This document shows, piece after piece, positions 1 to 11,177 of a stretch of 64,000 bases of DNA; within the stretch, counting starts at the first letter, position 1; every line of letters starts with the position of its first letter. This DNA is from Hirsutella rhossiliensis (taxonomy: Eukaryota; Ascomycota; Sordariomycetes; Hypocreales; Ophiocordycipitaceae). The position numbers were made by a program, and so were the translations under genes. The notes under the pieces were generated by a model. It searched no databases. It was not told the DNA's origin and saw nothing but the letters and a program-made list of their open reading frames with translations. The stretch is taken from NCBI RefSeq assembly GCF_020360975.1, contig NW_025408676.1, positions 2,418,001 to 2,482,000 on the forward strand. Direction: 5' to 3'.

Positions 1-1441
1 ACAACAAGAAGGAGTTTGTAAAGCGAGCTCTGCAGAATGCTCTCTCGTCAATCCACATTGTTCCAGACAATTGGACATCGCCGAATTGTTTGGGCGTAAT
101 AGGGTTTACAGTTCAATTCGTTACCGAAGATCATGGTCTGCAGTCCCTGGTGGTGAGGATAAAAGAATTGGAAGGACAGCACAGCGGCGAGAACATGGCA
201 GAAGCCATCATGGAGTTCATACGAGAATATGGAATAGCGACAAAGTTGGATACTTTATGATGGATAATGCCACCAACATGAATACCATGATCGACAAAGT
301 CTCCGACGACTTGGAGCACGAGTTCGAAGTTTTCTACGATCCTCTTCCTCACCGACTTCGCTGTTTCGGCCACATCATTAACCTGGCCGTGATGGAGTTC
401 CTCATAGGAAAGCGACCACCCACAGCAGATTCCTACCACGGACCGTCCGACGACGAAGTTAAGCAATGGAGAAAGCGAGGGCGATAGGCAAATTGCATAA
501 TATCGTGGTCTACATCACCTGGACTCCCAGCGACTTCAGACATTCACTGGTCTCACTGACGGTCTACGGCTACGGCGCGACAATGACACTCGTTGGAATT
601 CGTGGCATAGCATGGTTGAGTGGGCCCTTAGAACAAAAGTCCGTCAAGGCATCACCATATTTTGTGCTCAAGAGCCTGCCCTGCAAGACGATGCTCTGAC
701 TTCCTCTGACTGGGTTACTTTGGCTGAAATTCACAAATTTCTCGAACCTTTTCACGACGCTACAATGGCCAACGAAGGCACCGGCAATTCCATCTCTGAC
801 GTTCTGCCAACCATGGACTATCTCTTGCATCACATTGAAGCGGCCAAGGAGGCCACTACCATCCCCCACTTGGCTACAATGATGGAGACGACATGGGCCA
901 AATTAGCCGACTACTACGAATTGACGGAAGATTCGCCAGTCTATTCAGCAGCGACGGTATTAAATCCTTCCCTCAAGTGGGCCTATATGGAGAAGACTTG
1001 GGACGACAAGAATGAATGGATTGAGAGAGCTAAAGCTCGGGTAGGGGAGCTCTGGAGGGAGGCATACAAATCTACCACTCCCTGCCCTGTTCTTCGACCA
1101 GCTTCCGCACAAGAGCCAAGTGCAAGACGACCAAATGGGTACAAAATGTGGATGAAAGAGCAAAGGCTACGATTTTCAACATGGATGACGACGAGTACGA
1201 AGTGTATTGCCGCGAGCCCCCTAACTTATCTTTGATGGCCATTGACCTTCTATCGATTGCGCCTATGTCTACTGAGACAGAGCGGCTCTTCTCCAAAGCC
1301 AAACTTTCGGTAACCGACCAGCGAGGATCTATGAACATTGAAACTTTAAATCTCTTGGAATGCCCACGATCCTGGGACCGGAGCGCTCTGATACTCCCAT
1401 CCGAGGTAAGATTTCTGTTTCGTCAGATGAAGAGTGTCTAA
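1..1441 (+). pseudogene. hAT-family transposase, 5' end outside window, frameshifted
   Basis: Conserved hAT blocks appear in order but in different frames. A catalytic-core block with DNATNMNTMIDKV followed by HRLRCFGHIINLAVMEFL lies around 255-420. A helical stretch lies at 690-1060. The C-terminal dimerisation block, with LSLMAIDLLSIAPMSTETERLFS, lies around 1225-1290. The reading frame changes at least three times (near 470-610 and 1140-1160), so no full protein can be made from this copy. The N-terminal BED finger would lie left of the window. A broken transposon gene is the most economical reading; family certainty is high, exact limits are not. Confidence 0.85.
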
Positions 1442-1599
1442 TTATGGATTCCAGTGTCGCTATATCGATCCGGAAGCCACCGGTACCGGGTCTGAGTCTC
1501 TGATTCAGGAAAGGGGCGAGGAAAGCTGCACGTAAGGCAGGCAATTCGGTGAGGGCGCTGGAAAACTTGAAGGCAACCTTGCAGGTGCGACGGGTGCAA

Positions 1600-1835
1600 T
1601 GCCAAATGTCAGACTATATGTTCACACTAATAGTGTAGACCACAGTTTGCACTGTAGTTCAGTTTGGCCGCGACGAACAGACTAATAGTTCAGTTTGAAC
1701 ATCTCAGGCACACTGGTAGTGTAGTGCGGCCAAGTCACACGCACTGAATGAGCAGTTTGAGGGGTCCAAACGCACTGGCCACACTATTAGGAGCACTGAT
1801 GGCAACTGCTCCAGCACTCTCACATATCAGTCCTC
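1600..1835. repeat. Candidate subterminal region of the left hAT element
   Basis: Short related motifs recur in both orientations: ACACTAATAGTGT near 1624, a near copy CACACTGGTAGTGT near 1711, CACACTATTAG near 1782, and several CAGTTTG words. Clustered short inverted motifs are usual near hAT termini. No second terminal repeat is inside the window, so the boundary cannot be fixed. From here to about 2055 I see no gene. Confidence 0.3.
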
Positions 1836-2129
1836 AACGGTCGACGATTCAGAGGACAATAGTAGCAACTGCTCAAACAGCTTCATAGAGCGGCGCGAGC
1901 TTGATCAACCGTTTGATCCATTATTTTGTGACACGTCAAAGACAGACTAGACAGTAACCCGCTAACGGTCGGCCGAGCTTAAACTCCTGAGGAGAACTCC
2001 ATACAACGACCGAAGCTTCCCCACCCTAACCTTTAAGAACGTTTCAAACTCACCCAATGAACCCGCCACAGGAAATTGGAGTTACTACAGTCGCCAGTCG
2101 TGTCAACATGCTGCCAGCCCATCAAACAT

Positions 2130-5100
2130 TCTCCGCGTCAAATCACGGGATGGATACTTACACACTAGAGTTGCCATCTATATCAGCATACAGCGAGCAG
2201 CGAGCAGCCAAGACTCGACGTCAGATCACGGGATGGATGGATACTTACGGGCTAGAGTTGCCATCTATATCAGCATACTGCGAGCAGCCAAGACTCGACG
2301 TCAAATCACGGGATGGATACTTACGGGCTAGAGTTGCCATCTATATCAGCATACTGCGAGCAGCGAGCAGCGAGCAGCCAAGACTCGACGTCAGATCACG
2401 GGATGGATAGATACTTACGAGCTAGAGTTGCCATCTATATCAGCATACTGCGAGCAGCGAGCAGCCAAGAGTCCAAGACTCGACGTCAAATCACGGGATG
2501 GATGGATACTTACGCCCTAGAGTTGCCATCTATATCAGCATACAGCGAGCAGCGAGCAGCGAGCAGCCAAGACTCGACGTCAGATCACGGGATGGATAGA
2601 TACTTACTTGCTAGAGTTGCCATCTATATCAGCATACTGCGAGCAGCGAGCAGCGAGCAGCGAGCAGGCCAAGACTCGACGTCAAATCACGGGATGGATA
2701 CTTACACACTAGAGTTGCCATCTATATCAGCATACTGCGAGCAGCGAGCAGCGAGCAGCCAAGACTCGACGTCAGATCACGGGATGGATGGATACTTACA
2801 CACTAGAGTTGCCATCTATATCAGCATACTGCGAACAGCGAGCAGCGAGCAGGCCAAGACTCGACGTCAAATCACGGGATGGATGGATACTTACTTGCTA
2901 GAGTTGCCATCTATATCAGCATACAGCGAGCAGCGAGCAGCCAAGACTCGACGTCAGATCACGGGATGGATGGATACTTACGGGCTAGAGTTGCCATCTA
3001 TATCAGCATACTGCGAGCAGCCAAGACTCGACGTCAAATCACGGGATGGATAGATACTTACGCCCTAGAGTTGCCATCTATATCAGCATACAGCGAGCAG
3101 CGAGCAGCCCAGACTCGACGTCAGATCACGGGATGGATGGATACTTACGCCCTAGAGTTGCCATCTATATCAGCATACTGCGAGCAGCGAGCAGGCCAAG
3201 ACTCGACGTCAGATCACGGGATGGATAGATACTTACGAGCTAGAGTTGCCATCTATATCAGCATACAGCGAGCAGCGAGCAGCCCAGACTCGACGTCAGA
3301 TCACGGGATGGATGGATACTTACGCCCTAGAGTTGCCATCTATATCAGCATACTGCGAGCTCGACGTCAGATCACGGGATAACTAGATACTTACGCCCTA
3401 GAGTTGCCATATATATCAGCATACTGCGAGCAGCGAGCAGCGAGCAGCCAGGACTCGACGTCAAATCACGGGATGGATAGATACTTACGCCCTAGAGTTG
3501 CCATCTATATCAGCATACAGCGAGCAGCGAGCAGCCCAGACTCGACGTCAGATCACGGGATGGATGGATACTTACGCCCTAGAGTTGCCATCTATATCAG
3601 CATACTGCGAGCAGCGAGCAGGCCAAGACTCGACGTCAGATCACGGGATGGATAGATACTTACGCACTAGAGTTGCCATCTATATCAGCATACTGCGAGC
3701 AGTCAAGACTCGTAAAATCACGGGATAACTAGATACTTACACACTAGAGTTGCCATCTATATCAGCATACTGCGAGCAGCGAGCAGGGAGCAGCCAAGAC
3801 TCGATGTCAGATCACGGGATAACTAGATACTTACGACCTAGAGTTGCCATCTATATCAGCATACTGCGAGCAGCGAGCAGCGAGCAGCCAAGACTCGACG
3901 TCAGATCACGGGATGGATAGATACTTACGCCCTAGAGTTGCCATCTATATCAGCATACTGCGAGCAGCGAGCAGCGAGCAGCGAGCAGGCCAAGACTCGA
4001 CGTCAAATCACGGGATGGATGGATACTTACGAGCTAGAGTTGCCATCTATATCAGCATACTGCGAGCAGCGAGCAGGCCCAGACTCGACGTCAAATCACG
4101 GGATGGATGGATACTTACGCCCTAGAGTTGCCATCTATATCAGCATACTGCGAGCTGGACGTCAGATCACGGGATGGATAGATACTTACGACCTAGAGTT
4201 GCCATCGATATCAGCATACTGCGAGCAGTCAAGACTCGTAAAATTACGGGATGGATAGATACTTACGCACTAGAGTTGCCATCTATATCAGCATACAGCG
4301 AGCAGCGAGCAGCCCAGACTCGACGTCAGATCACGGGATGGATAGATACTTACGAGCTAGAGTTGCCATCTATATCAGCATACTGCGAGCTCGACGTCAG
4401 ATCACGGGATAACTAGATACTTACGCTCTAGAGTTGCCATATATATCAGCATACTGCGAGCAGCGAGCAGCCAAGACTCGACGTCAGATCACGGGATGGA
4501 TAGATACTTACGTCCTAGAGTTGCCATCTATATCAGCATACTGCGAGCTCGACGTCAGATCACGGGATAACTAGATACTTACGCCCTAGAGTTGCCATAT
4601 ATATCAGCATACTGCGAGCAGCGAGCAGCGAGCAGCCAGGACTCGACGTCAAATCACGGGATGGATAGATACTTACGCCCTAGAGTTGCCATCTATATCA
4701 GCATACAGCGAGCAGCGAGCAGCCCAGACTCGACGTCAGATCACGGGATGGATGGATACTTACGCCCTAGAGTTGCCATCTATATCAGCATACTGCGAGC
4801 TGCGAGCAGCATCACGGGATGGATACTTACGGCCTAGAGTTGCCATCTATATCAGCATACTGCGAGCTGCGAGCAGCCCAGACTCGACGTCAGATCACGG
4901 GATAACTAGATACTTACACACTAGAGTTGCCATCTATATCAGCATACTGCGAGCAGCGAGCAGCCCAGACTCGTCGTCAGATCACGGGATAACTAGATAC
5001 TTACCCACTAGAGTTGCCATCTATATCAGCATACCGCGAGCAGTCGAAGACTCCTCGTCAAATCACGGGATGGATACTTACTTGCTAGAGTTGCCATCTA

Positions 5101-5655
5101 TATCAGCATACTGCGAGCTGCGAGCAGCATCACGGGATGGATACTTACGGCCTAGAGTTGCCATCTATATCAGCATACTGCGAGCTGCGAGCAGCCCAGA
5201 CTCGTCGTCAGATCACGGGATAACCAGATACTTACACACTAGAGTTGCCATCTATATCAGCATACTGCGAGCAGCGAGCAGCCCAGACTCGACGTCAGAT
5301 CACGGGATGGATGGATACTTACGGACTAGAGTTGCCATCTATATCAGCATACCGCGAGCAGCGAGCAGCCCAGACTCGACGTCAGATCACGGGATGGATG
5401 GATACTTACGCCCTAGAGTTGCCATCTATATCAGCATACCGCGAGCAGCGAGCAGCCCAGACTCGACGTCAGATCACGGGATGGATGGATACTTACGACC
5501 TAGAGTTGCCATCTATATCAGCATACCGCGAGTAGCGAGCAGGCAAGACTCGACGTCAGAACACGGGATAACTAGATACTTACTTGCTAGAGTTGCCATC
5601 TATATCAGCATACTGCGAGCAGTCAAGACTCGTCGTCAAATCATGGGATAGATAC
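2130..5655. repeat. 41-copy GC-rich minisatellite (unit about 76-103 bp)
   Basis: The word AGAGTTGCCATCTATATCAG, or a one-base variant, occurs 41 times between 2167 and 5600. Spacing varies mainly around 87 bp. Two internal modules explain most of the variation: 0-3 copies of a 7-bp GAGCAGC-type word, and a 4-bp GGAT module (GGATGGATAC, GGATGGATGGATAC, GGATGGATAGATAC, GGATAACTAGATAC). The unit lacks stop codons in some frames, which produces long but meaningless open frames. Longer blocks are also duplicated: 3372-3600 recurs at 4562-4790, and 4793-4880 recurs at 5110-5200. The array follows a hAT remnant; no coding role is apparent. Confidence 0.95.
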
Positions 5656-5974
5656 TCGTTTCTCTAGATTTGCGTCCGATTTTGCGTCCAAAACTGGACT
5701 CGCTAGTCCCCTTGCGGCAAGGGCCGTGAAAAGAACGATCGTAACCTGCATTCTGGCCAAAAGGTGCTGAAAGGTGGGTTTGTTCAAGTATCAAGCTAAA
5801 GCCGAGTTGTAGTCATAGAGTACTCCGTATATATAGGAAGTTTTGAGCTACAATGTTATGATGTTACGACGGATGCGGGATTCAGCCATCTTATACTCCG
5901 TATACGCCACGCTTTTTCTTTTCTTTTTTTATACGCCCCGCTTTCGAAGGGTCACGCGTGCCCTCTTTTAAAGT
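5656..5974. other. Intergenic, no gene seen
   Basis: AT-richer sequence between the minisatellite and a small inverted-repeat element. It contains two ACTCCGTATA words and a T-rich stretch near 5920. I see no coding potential. Confidence 0.5.
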
Positions 5975-6398
5975 AGAGTAATGCTACTTGCATAGTAAAA
6001 AATCTCTATTTGAACAGTAAACCCCCTTTTAAAGGCTTCTGATTCGCTAAAAGCCACTTCGCCAAACCCTGCTAGCGCGGAAAAGGGCCGAGAAGTACTC
6101 TTGTACCTTAAAGTATACCTAAGTCACTTAATCTTTATGGCGCTGCAATTAACGCTACAATTGAAGCTGCTGCAATTGACGCTGCTGCAATTGACGCTGT
6201 AATTTAACGCTGTAATTAACGCTGCAATTAACGCTGCAATTAACGGCGCTGTAATTGACGCTGCAATCGATGGGCGCTGTGCGCAATTAACGGAACCTAG
6301 AAGTTACCGTATGGTACGTTCAGTTTTCTGGAAAATGCACGTAAAAAGGTATTACTGTTCAAATAGAGATCTTTTTACTGTGCAAGTAGCATTACTCT
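5975..6398. mobile_element. MITE-like element with about 46-bp terminal inverted repeats
   Basis: The left arm (5975-6019) and right arm (6353-6398) are near-perfect reverse complements, beginning AGAGTAATGCTACTTGCA. The interior (6140-6300) is an irregular array of the words GCTGCAATTAACG and GCTGCAATTGACG, about 12-15 bp each. There is no coding capacity. The family is not recognised. A TTAA-like word borders both ends but the target-site duplication is unclear. Confidence 0.7.
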
Positions 6399-6563
6399 TA
6401 AATTCGTATCGTATCGTATCTTAAAGTAAGGGTAAAAGCGAATCCCAAAAAGGCCACAATTGATATGCGGGCTAATTTTACTACGGGCACTCCCTACTCG
6501 GGCGGCGTCTTTGATTGGCCAAAACTTCTGCTGCCAGATCCACCAGAGTACGGTAGTGAATCA

Positions 6564-7038
6564 GAATAACGAAACGTACACTGCCAAACTAAACCCCATT
6601 CGGAAGAGCACCGCGCCACGAAATTTTGGCGCGCGCGCGCGTTCCCGCCGCTTACCTCTTTTTTCCACCTAGTTTTGAGGCTATCACCACTTTTCTTCAA
6701 CACAACACCAACGCCGCCACTACGATGGATACGATCGAGCTCGATGACTCTGATGTCGCATCCATCGAGAATACACTATTTTGCACGTATGCCGAGGCCC
6801 TTGAAGCCCTGAAGGATGACCAACAAAGTTGGGGTTATGTCGTGAGTGTTGCAAACAGCAAGACTTTTGGCAAGATTAGGCGTAAACGTTGCATTATTTG
6901 GTGCCAACACGGCGGTACAGGCAAGTACAAATCGTCAACCAAAAAGTTTTGGATGTCTATTTTCGCGCGCGCCAAAATTTGGTGGCGCGGTGCTCTTCCG
7001 AATGGGGTTTAGTTCGGGAGTGTATGTTTCGTTATTCC
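6564..7038. mobile_element. Short Mutator-like element A with 9-bp target duplication
   Basis: The arms are imperfect inverted repeats of about 75-85 bp (6564-6640 against 6962-7038). Both contain AACCCCATTCGGAAGAGCAC and a TTTTGGCGCGCGCG tract. The 9-bp word AGTGAATCA flanks the element directly on both sides (6555-6563 and 7039-7047), as expected for Mutator transposition. The 475-bp interior holds only an N-terminal FAR1-like fragment and no transposase catalytic core. It is best read as an internally deleted derivative of a MULE. Confidence 0.85.
6725..6955 (+). pseudogene. FAR1-like DNA-binding fragment of a MULE transposase
   Basis: The frame starts at the ATG in MDTIELDDSDVASIENTLF and runs through WGYVVSVANSKTFGKIRRK and IIWCQHGG to KYKSST. 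This resembles the N-terminal FAR1/WRKY-GCM1-type zinc-binding domain of fungal MULE transposases. The following MULE catalytic domain is absent; the frame runs straight into the element's right inverted repeat. It is probably a leftover of the first exon after internal deletion. Confidence 0.7.
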
Positions 7039-7050
7039 AGTGAATCATTG

Positions 7051-7770
7051 GGCCACCCTAACCGCACGGCCTCTCGGCGATTGTCGCACGGCCTTGTGAC
7101 CGGATTAGGCAGTTGCGACACGAGAGACTTCGGGTCTAGGCAATTTTATTAGCAAATCGATGTACCTATTGTACCGACGTTTGCCGCACCATTAAACGCG
7201 TAAGACTCGTGATGTAGTAACGCGCGCGCGAAAACGCTGTCCGTCAACGCCGTCTGTCAACGCCGTCAACGCCATCCGTGCCGATATCCCCAAAGCCGTA
7301 TTTAACGCCTAATTTGAAGCCTTTGCAATGGACTCAACGATACTGTCTACCGAGATGGCTGCACCTTCGACTTAGGGCCGTTTGAGAGCTCGGAGACCGC
7401 GATTGAAGCTATTCAGGCCCTCGCGAGAGACGAAGGCTACGCTATAGTCAAAGTCAGATCCTCCAATAAGCGTATGGGTATTCCTCACCGTTGGGACCTC
7501 GCTTGCGCCCGTGGACCTACCCATCATGTGTCTATTGCAGCAAGGCTCCGCGAGGCAGGCACGAGGAAAGCCGGCTGCCCGTTTAAGGTCAAGATAGTGC
7601 AAATGTCTACACTTGTATCAATTGACGCGCCGGTCGGCTTGTCGCACGATACTTCTTTTCGTAGGCAAATTACAGGCAAATTGGAGGGCCACAGACAGGG
7701 ATTTGACTTGCCTAATCCGGTCACAAGGCCGTGCGACAATCGCCGAGAGGCCGTGCGGTTAGGGTGGCCC
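7051..7770. mobile_element. Short Mutator-like element B with 9-bp target duplication
   Basis: The arms are about 62 bp and nearly identical (7051-7112 and 7709-7770), starting GGCCACCCTAACCGCACGG. GAATCATTG flanks both ends (7042-7050 and 7771-7779). If the extra terminal G is counted in the arm, the duplication is 8 bp. Its left duplication overlaps the right duplication of element A. The 720-bp interior carries a FAR1-like fragment of a different MULE family and no catalytic core. Confidence 0.85.
7328..7640 (+). pseudogene. Second FAR1-like DNA-binding fragment
   Basis: An open stretch reads GPFESSETAIEAIQALARDE, then GYAIVKVRSSNKRMGIPHRW, and ends with EAGTRKAGCPFKVKIVQ. The GCPFKV ending and the basic middle are typical of the FAR1-like domain that begins fungal MULE transposases. 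A start codon lies at 7328, but one frame change is needed near 7370. No MULE domain follows. It is inside element B and is probably not functional. Confidence 0.65.
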
Positions 7771-7782
7771 GAATCATTGCTC

Positions 7783-8090
7783 ATGCACAGAGACTTAAAC
7801 CCCATTAGGAAGGAGGACCCGCCACCACAATTTGGCGCGCGCGTTCCCCAACGCGGCCGCCGCGTCCGCCCGCCCGATTACTGTAGGAGGTGGGAGCTTG
7901 CGAGTTCCAATTACAGACAGACAAAGGTGCATGGCGTTCCATGAAAAAGACAAATGAATCCCCTAGTACACACAAGCGGCGGCAGGCGCGGCGCTCCCAC
8001 CCCATCGTTGGGACTCGGGAACGTTCGCGCGCGCCAATTTTAGTCGGGGGGCTTCTTCCAAAAATGTGAAGTTGCCGTGCATGATTCAGT
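7783..8090. mobile_element. Degenerate Mutator-like remnant C
   Basis: The left end (GCACAGAGACTTAAACCCCA, then AATTTGGCGCGCGCGTTCCC) and the right end (8010-8085, reverse complement with GCGCGCGC and TTGGAAGAAG) form a weak inverted repeat related to that of element A. There is no convincing target duplication and no coding sequence. It touches element B, so three Mutator-type pieces lie side by side. Confidence 0.5.
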
Positions 8091-8347
8091 TGAAGCGCGG
8101 GAAACGGCCCACTATTTCTTTAGTCACTCGGATTTAACTACCCCCCATCTTTTTGTCCAATCCCCCCGCCGCCACCGTCGCACCCAAGCAACAGTGGGGA
8201 CTTGTAGGCCCACATCTCAAAAAAAAATGGTACTATTTGTCAGCTGATGTGTGTACCTGGTCCATGCATGTGGCCATGGAACACGACACGTGGATCCAAT
8301 GACGACTTGCGGATGTCTCACACCCTCCATCGCCAGGACACTCTCTA
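8091..8347. other. Intergenic, no gene seen
   Basis: Short C-rich stretches (CCCCCATC, CCCCCCGCCGCC) but no coding signature, ahead of a pogo-derived MITE. Confidence 0.4.
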
Positions 8348-8541
8348 CTTGGGGACTAAAATCCGTCGATTCCCGCGCATGTCAAGTCATGCACGGGGTG
8401 CGTTGAGTAGCAAAAGTCCGTTGATTCGCCAAAAGAGTACATAGCGGCCCCGCCAATTAACTAGTAGGATTATGTACCTAATTTCCCCCCATGCATGACT
8501 TGACATGCGCGGGAATCGGGACGGATTTTAGTCCCCCCAAG
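8348..8541. mobile_element. 194-bp pogo-derived MITE
   Basis: The terminal inverted repeats begin CTTGGGG(GG)ACTAAAATCC, and TA borders both ends (8346-8347, 8542-8543). The first roughly 145 bp match the left end of the large pogo element at 43,204. The last roughly 50 bp match that element's right end at 51,966. It is therefore an internal-deletion derivative of that family and codes for nothing. Confidence 0.9.
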
Positions 8542-8984
8542 TAGGCCCTGACCTGGAACTTCCTTCTACTCGTCCCACAGACCCACGTAAAGTGGGTCCT
8601 CACCACCTGTCTGTGTCAACCACCTGGCTGTGTCACTTTACGGCTTCAACGCCAACTTAATTTAATAATAAAACGGCAAAAAATGTTAAAAATTGATGCA
8701 TACTGTCGGGAGGTCTGTACTGCAGTAACGCAATGGGTTGTATTCAAGATGTCTAGCTAGGAAGGGAGGAAAGGGAATGAGGGGGCACACTACGTGCCCT
8801 TTATACACGGATCCCGAGGTCCATACACGTGACGCTAAGGGTCACGTGTACGTGTGTGCGCACCTCCCTTACAATCCTACTATAGCTATATGCTACATTC
8901 CCACACTGGCAAATCTTCTTTTATCGCAGCAATCGCAGCAGTAGCAGCAGGAGTAACGAAACATGCACGGACGATTTCGAAACA

Positions 8985-9056
8985 TGCACGGAGACTTAAA
9001 CCCCATTTGGAAGAGTAGGCGCGCACCACAATTTGGCGCGCGCGTTCCCAACGCCG
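8985..9056. repeat. Isolated Mutator-type end
   Basis: GCACGGAGACTTAAACCCCA followed by CAATTTGGCGCGCGCGTTCCC-like sequence matches the ends of element A and remnant C. No partner end was found to its right. It is probably a truncated copy. The 440 bp before it (8544-8984) show no gene. Confidence 0.55.
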
Positions 9057-9828
9057 TGGCCGCCTCGTCGCGCCCGCCCTATTACTCGACTATGTACCGG
9101 TACGGAGGATGCATTCAATATTGCAAAGATCACCAACGCCAGAAGATGCGTCCCTTGGAGTCGTTCAATTGAAGCTATCACTAAGCCCGGCCCGACCGAT
9201 TCCGATGTGTATGCAATATGCACACAGCAGTGGAAGGTGCATTTTGGCCGCCTTGCCTACCTCTGTGACTGTGACTGTGACTGTGAGGAAGGATCCGTCC
9301 GACGCGGCGGAGGGCGAGGCACATAGGGAACGAATTTGGGGACGGCCCGCTCGCTGGAATTGCATGGTGCCGTGTCCGTCTGATCCCCTGGCTGCTGGAA
9401 ATGCTCCGTAGCCGTCTCGTGAGACTGTGCCGGCGGCTGTGCCCACATGAAGCCGTCGTGATGTGCCTGTGTCGAGGGAGGCGGTTCTTGCCACCGTGAC
9501 GGCGCCGGGGCCTGTACGTATACAGGCACAAGTGATGTAGGCGGGGGGATCACAGAGTATCCTGTGATGCCGGCGGCGCCTGTGGAAGTGAGGGTACCTG
9601 TGATAACGGTACTGGCGTTGCTGCTGCTTGCGACTTGATGAAATCACCGATCTGCTGAGCAAGATCGTCAACCCGGCTGCTCACGGAAGCAAGCGTATTC
9701 GACCTCTTGTTTACGACAGTAGCGCCCGTGCCCTTCCTCTTCCTTTGTGTCCCTGGTGGCCGTGACTCGAGATCGGATTTAGCTCTCTGCTCCTCTTGCT
9801 CCCAAGCACTAAGGATCCGGCCCGTGGA
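9057..9828 (-). other. Unidentified low-complexity coding-like stretch cut by hAT insertion
   Basis: On the minus strand an open stretch from 9828 to 9550 contains ILSAWEQEEQRAKSDLESRP and a possible helical segment VSSRVDDLAQQIGDFIKSQA. It is followed by Pro/Gln-rich frames and a TGTGAC repeat near 9267. I do not recognise it. The hAT element starts at 9829, so any gene here would continue beyond 15,300. It may be a remnant of another transposon. Confidence 0.3.
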
Positions 9829-9835
9829 CAGGGAT

Positions 9836-10118
9836 GGACATCTTACGAACGGGAATCGAATCGATAGATTCATTCGATGCCAAGTCTTACGAATATCGAA
9901 TCGAATTTCTTGGCGTTCGATTCGATGTCGAATCTGTCATGGTCCCATTCGATTCGCATCGAATCGAACGCGGTGTACCTCATTCGACATTCGACAGCAT
10001 CGAATCGAACGTGGCGTTTTTCATTCGACAGACGAATCGAACAGGGTCACATTTTGGTCGCCATCGAATCGAACGGCTCCCAGGCGTTCGACCGGATTCG
10101 ATCGATTCGATCGAATGA
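9836..10118. repeat. Left subterminal TCGATTCGA repeat cluster of hAT
   Basis: About a dozen copies of ATTCGATTCGA or its reverse complement, separated by 10-30 bp. They are likely transposase binding sites, by analogy with subterminal motifs of other hAT elements. The open frames across this stretch are by-products of the repeat. Confidence 0.75.
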
Positions 10119-10478
10119 GTGACGCGGTTCGCGGAAATCACCGCGGGGAACCTTTAAGCGCGTCTTCTCAGACGCGTCAGTCAGCCCTGTTGGTGGCTGA
10201 CGCAACCAAGCGTGATTTAGCGTCTATCGACCCAAACCAGGTCAAGGCGTTAAGACATGTTGGTATGTACAGCCAAACCCCATAAATACGTGACATAATT
10301 AGTATCTTGAAACTCCAGCAAACATGCTCTGCGGAAACCCATTGATGGCTGCTCTATAAGATCACGACGAAGCTCTACAGTGTACGGCTATCATAAGCTC
10401 TATGGCGACGTTGCATACGTGCGGTATGTTGGAACGAAATCTCGGTCATCAGGTGGGATTGATGCCATAGGCGCCAGA

Positions 10479-11177
10479 GATAAGATAAGATGTGTGTGTG
10501 TGTTGTATTTTTCGTCCAGCGGCCTTTAGGCCGCTCAGGTCGAGACGGGGCACAGGACGTGCTGAGCTAGACTATCTAGAATTCCTGCCACCGAAAGGCC
10601 ACCCACCAGGGCCCCGCGGCCAGTCCTCCCAGATGTCCATCCAGCATTTCATAGGCTCTTTGGCGCTCCTTGTCGAAGCCTGTCTCCCGTCAGCGGGACT
10701 TCCAGGCGCGTGGCAATCGCCACAATGGTCAACCCTTGGTTTTTCCGGTCAGAATTCTCTCGCCCTTTGCTAAGGCTGCTGTCGCAGTCCATGCTCCAGT
10801 AACCAAGCGATGGAAATAGCGAGGAGCGGCGGCAGGGAAAAACCCTCAGAAGGAATCAGAGGCTGTCGCGCAGCTTGCCTTCAGGGAGAAAAACCTCCGC
10901 GACCGGCCACCGTTGTTTAGAAGGGCGGACCTTCCAATACCCACAGCTCCTTGGTTCCGAAGAGAGCCATGAGGTCCGAGTGGACGTGTTGTCGAGACCG
11001 GCTTCGCAGAGGAATATGAACTCTCCTAAGGTCTTCCTCTGTGTTGTTAGGGTCACGATGGACCCCGCAGCTGAAGCGCGGTCGGGTCGCCTGCAAATCT
11101 GGCCCCAGCTAGCAAGCCGCTAACAGCCCTCCAGGGGACAGAATTTTTACAGGGGAGAGTTGTGGATAAGATAAGAT
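10479..11177. repeat. Possible retroposon-like insertion bounded by 13-bp direct repeats
   Basis: GATAAGATAAGAT occurs at 10,479-10,491 and again at 11,165-11,177, bounding 673 bp of GC-rich sequence that begins with a GT microsatellite. The repeat could be a target duplication or a simple-sequence tail. I could not recognise any protein in the insert on either strand. From 10,119 to 12,107 no host gene is supported; an open stretch at 11,321-11,710 resembles nothing I know. Confidence 0.35.

Noticed and set aside
2057..5651. Long overlapping open frames, up to about 320 codons, across the minisatellite
   Set aside because: They exist because the repeat unit lacks stops in several frames. 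The peptides just restate the repeat and no start or intron context supports them.
2130..5655. CRISPR-like array
   Set aside because: The units are tandem without unique spacers, vary by short modules, and lie in a eukaryotic genome.
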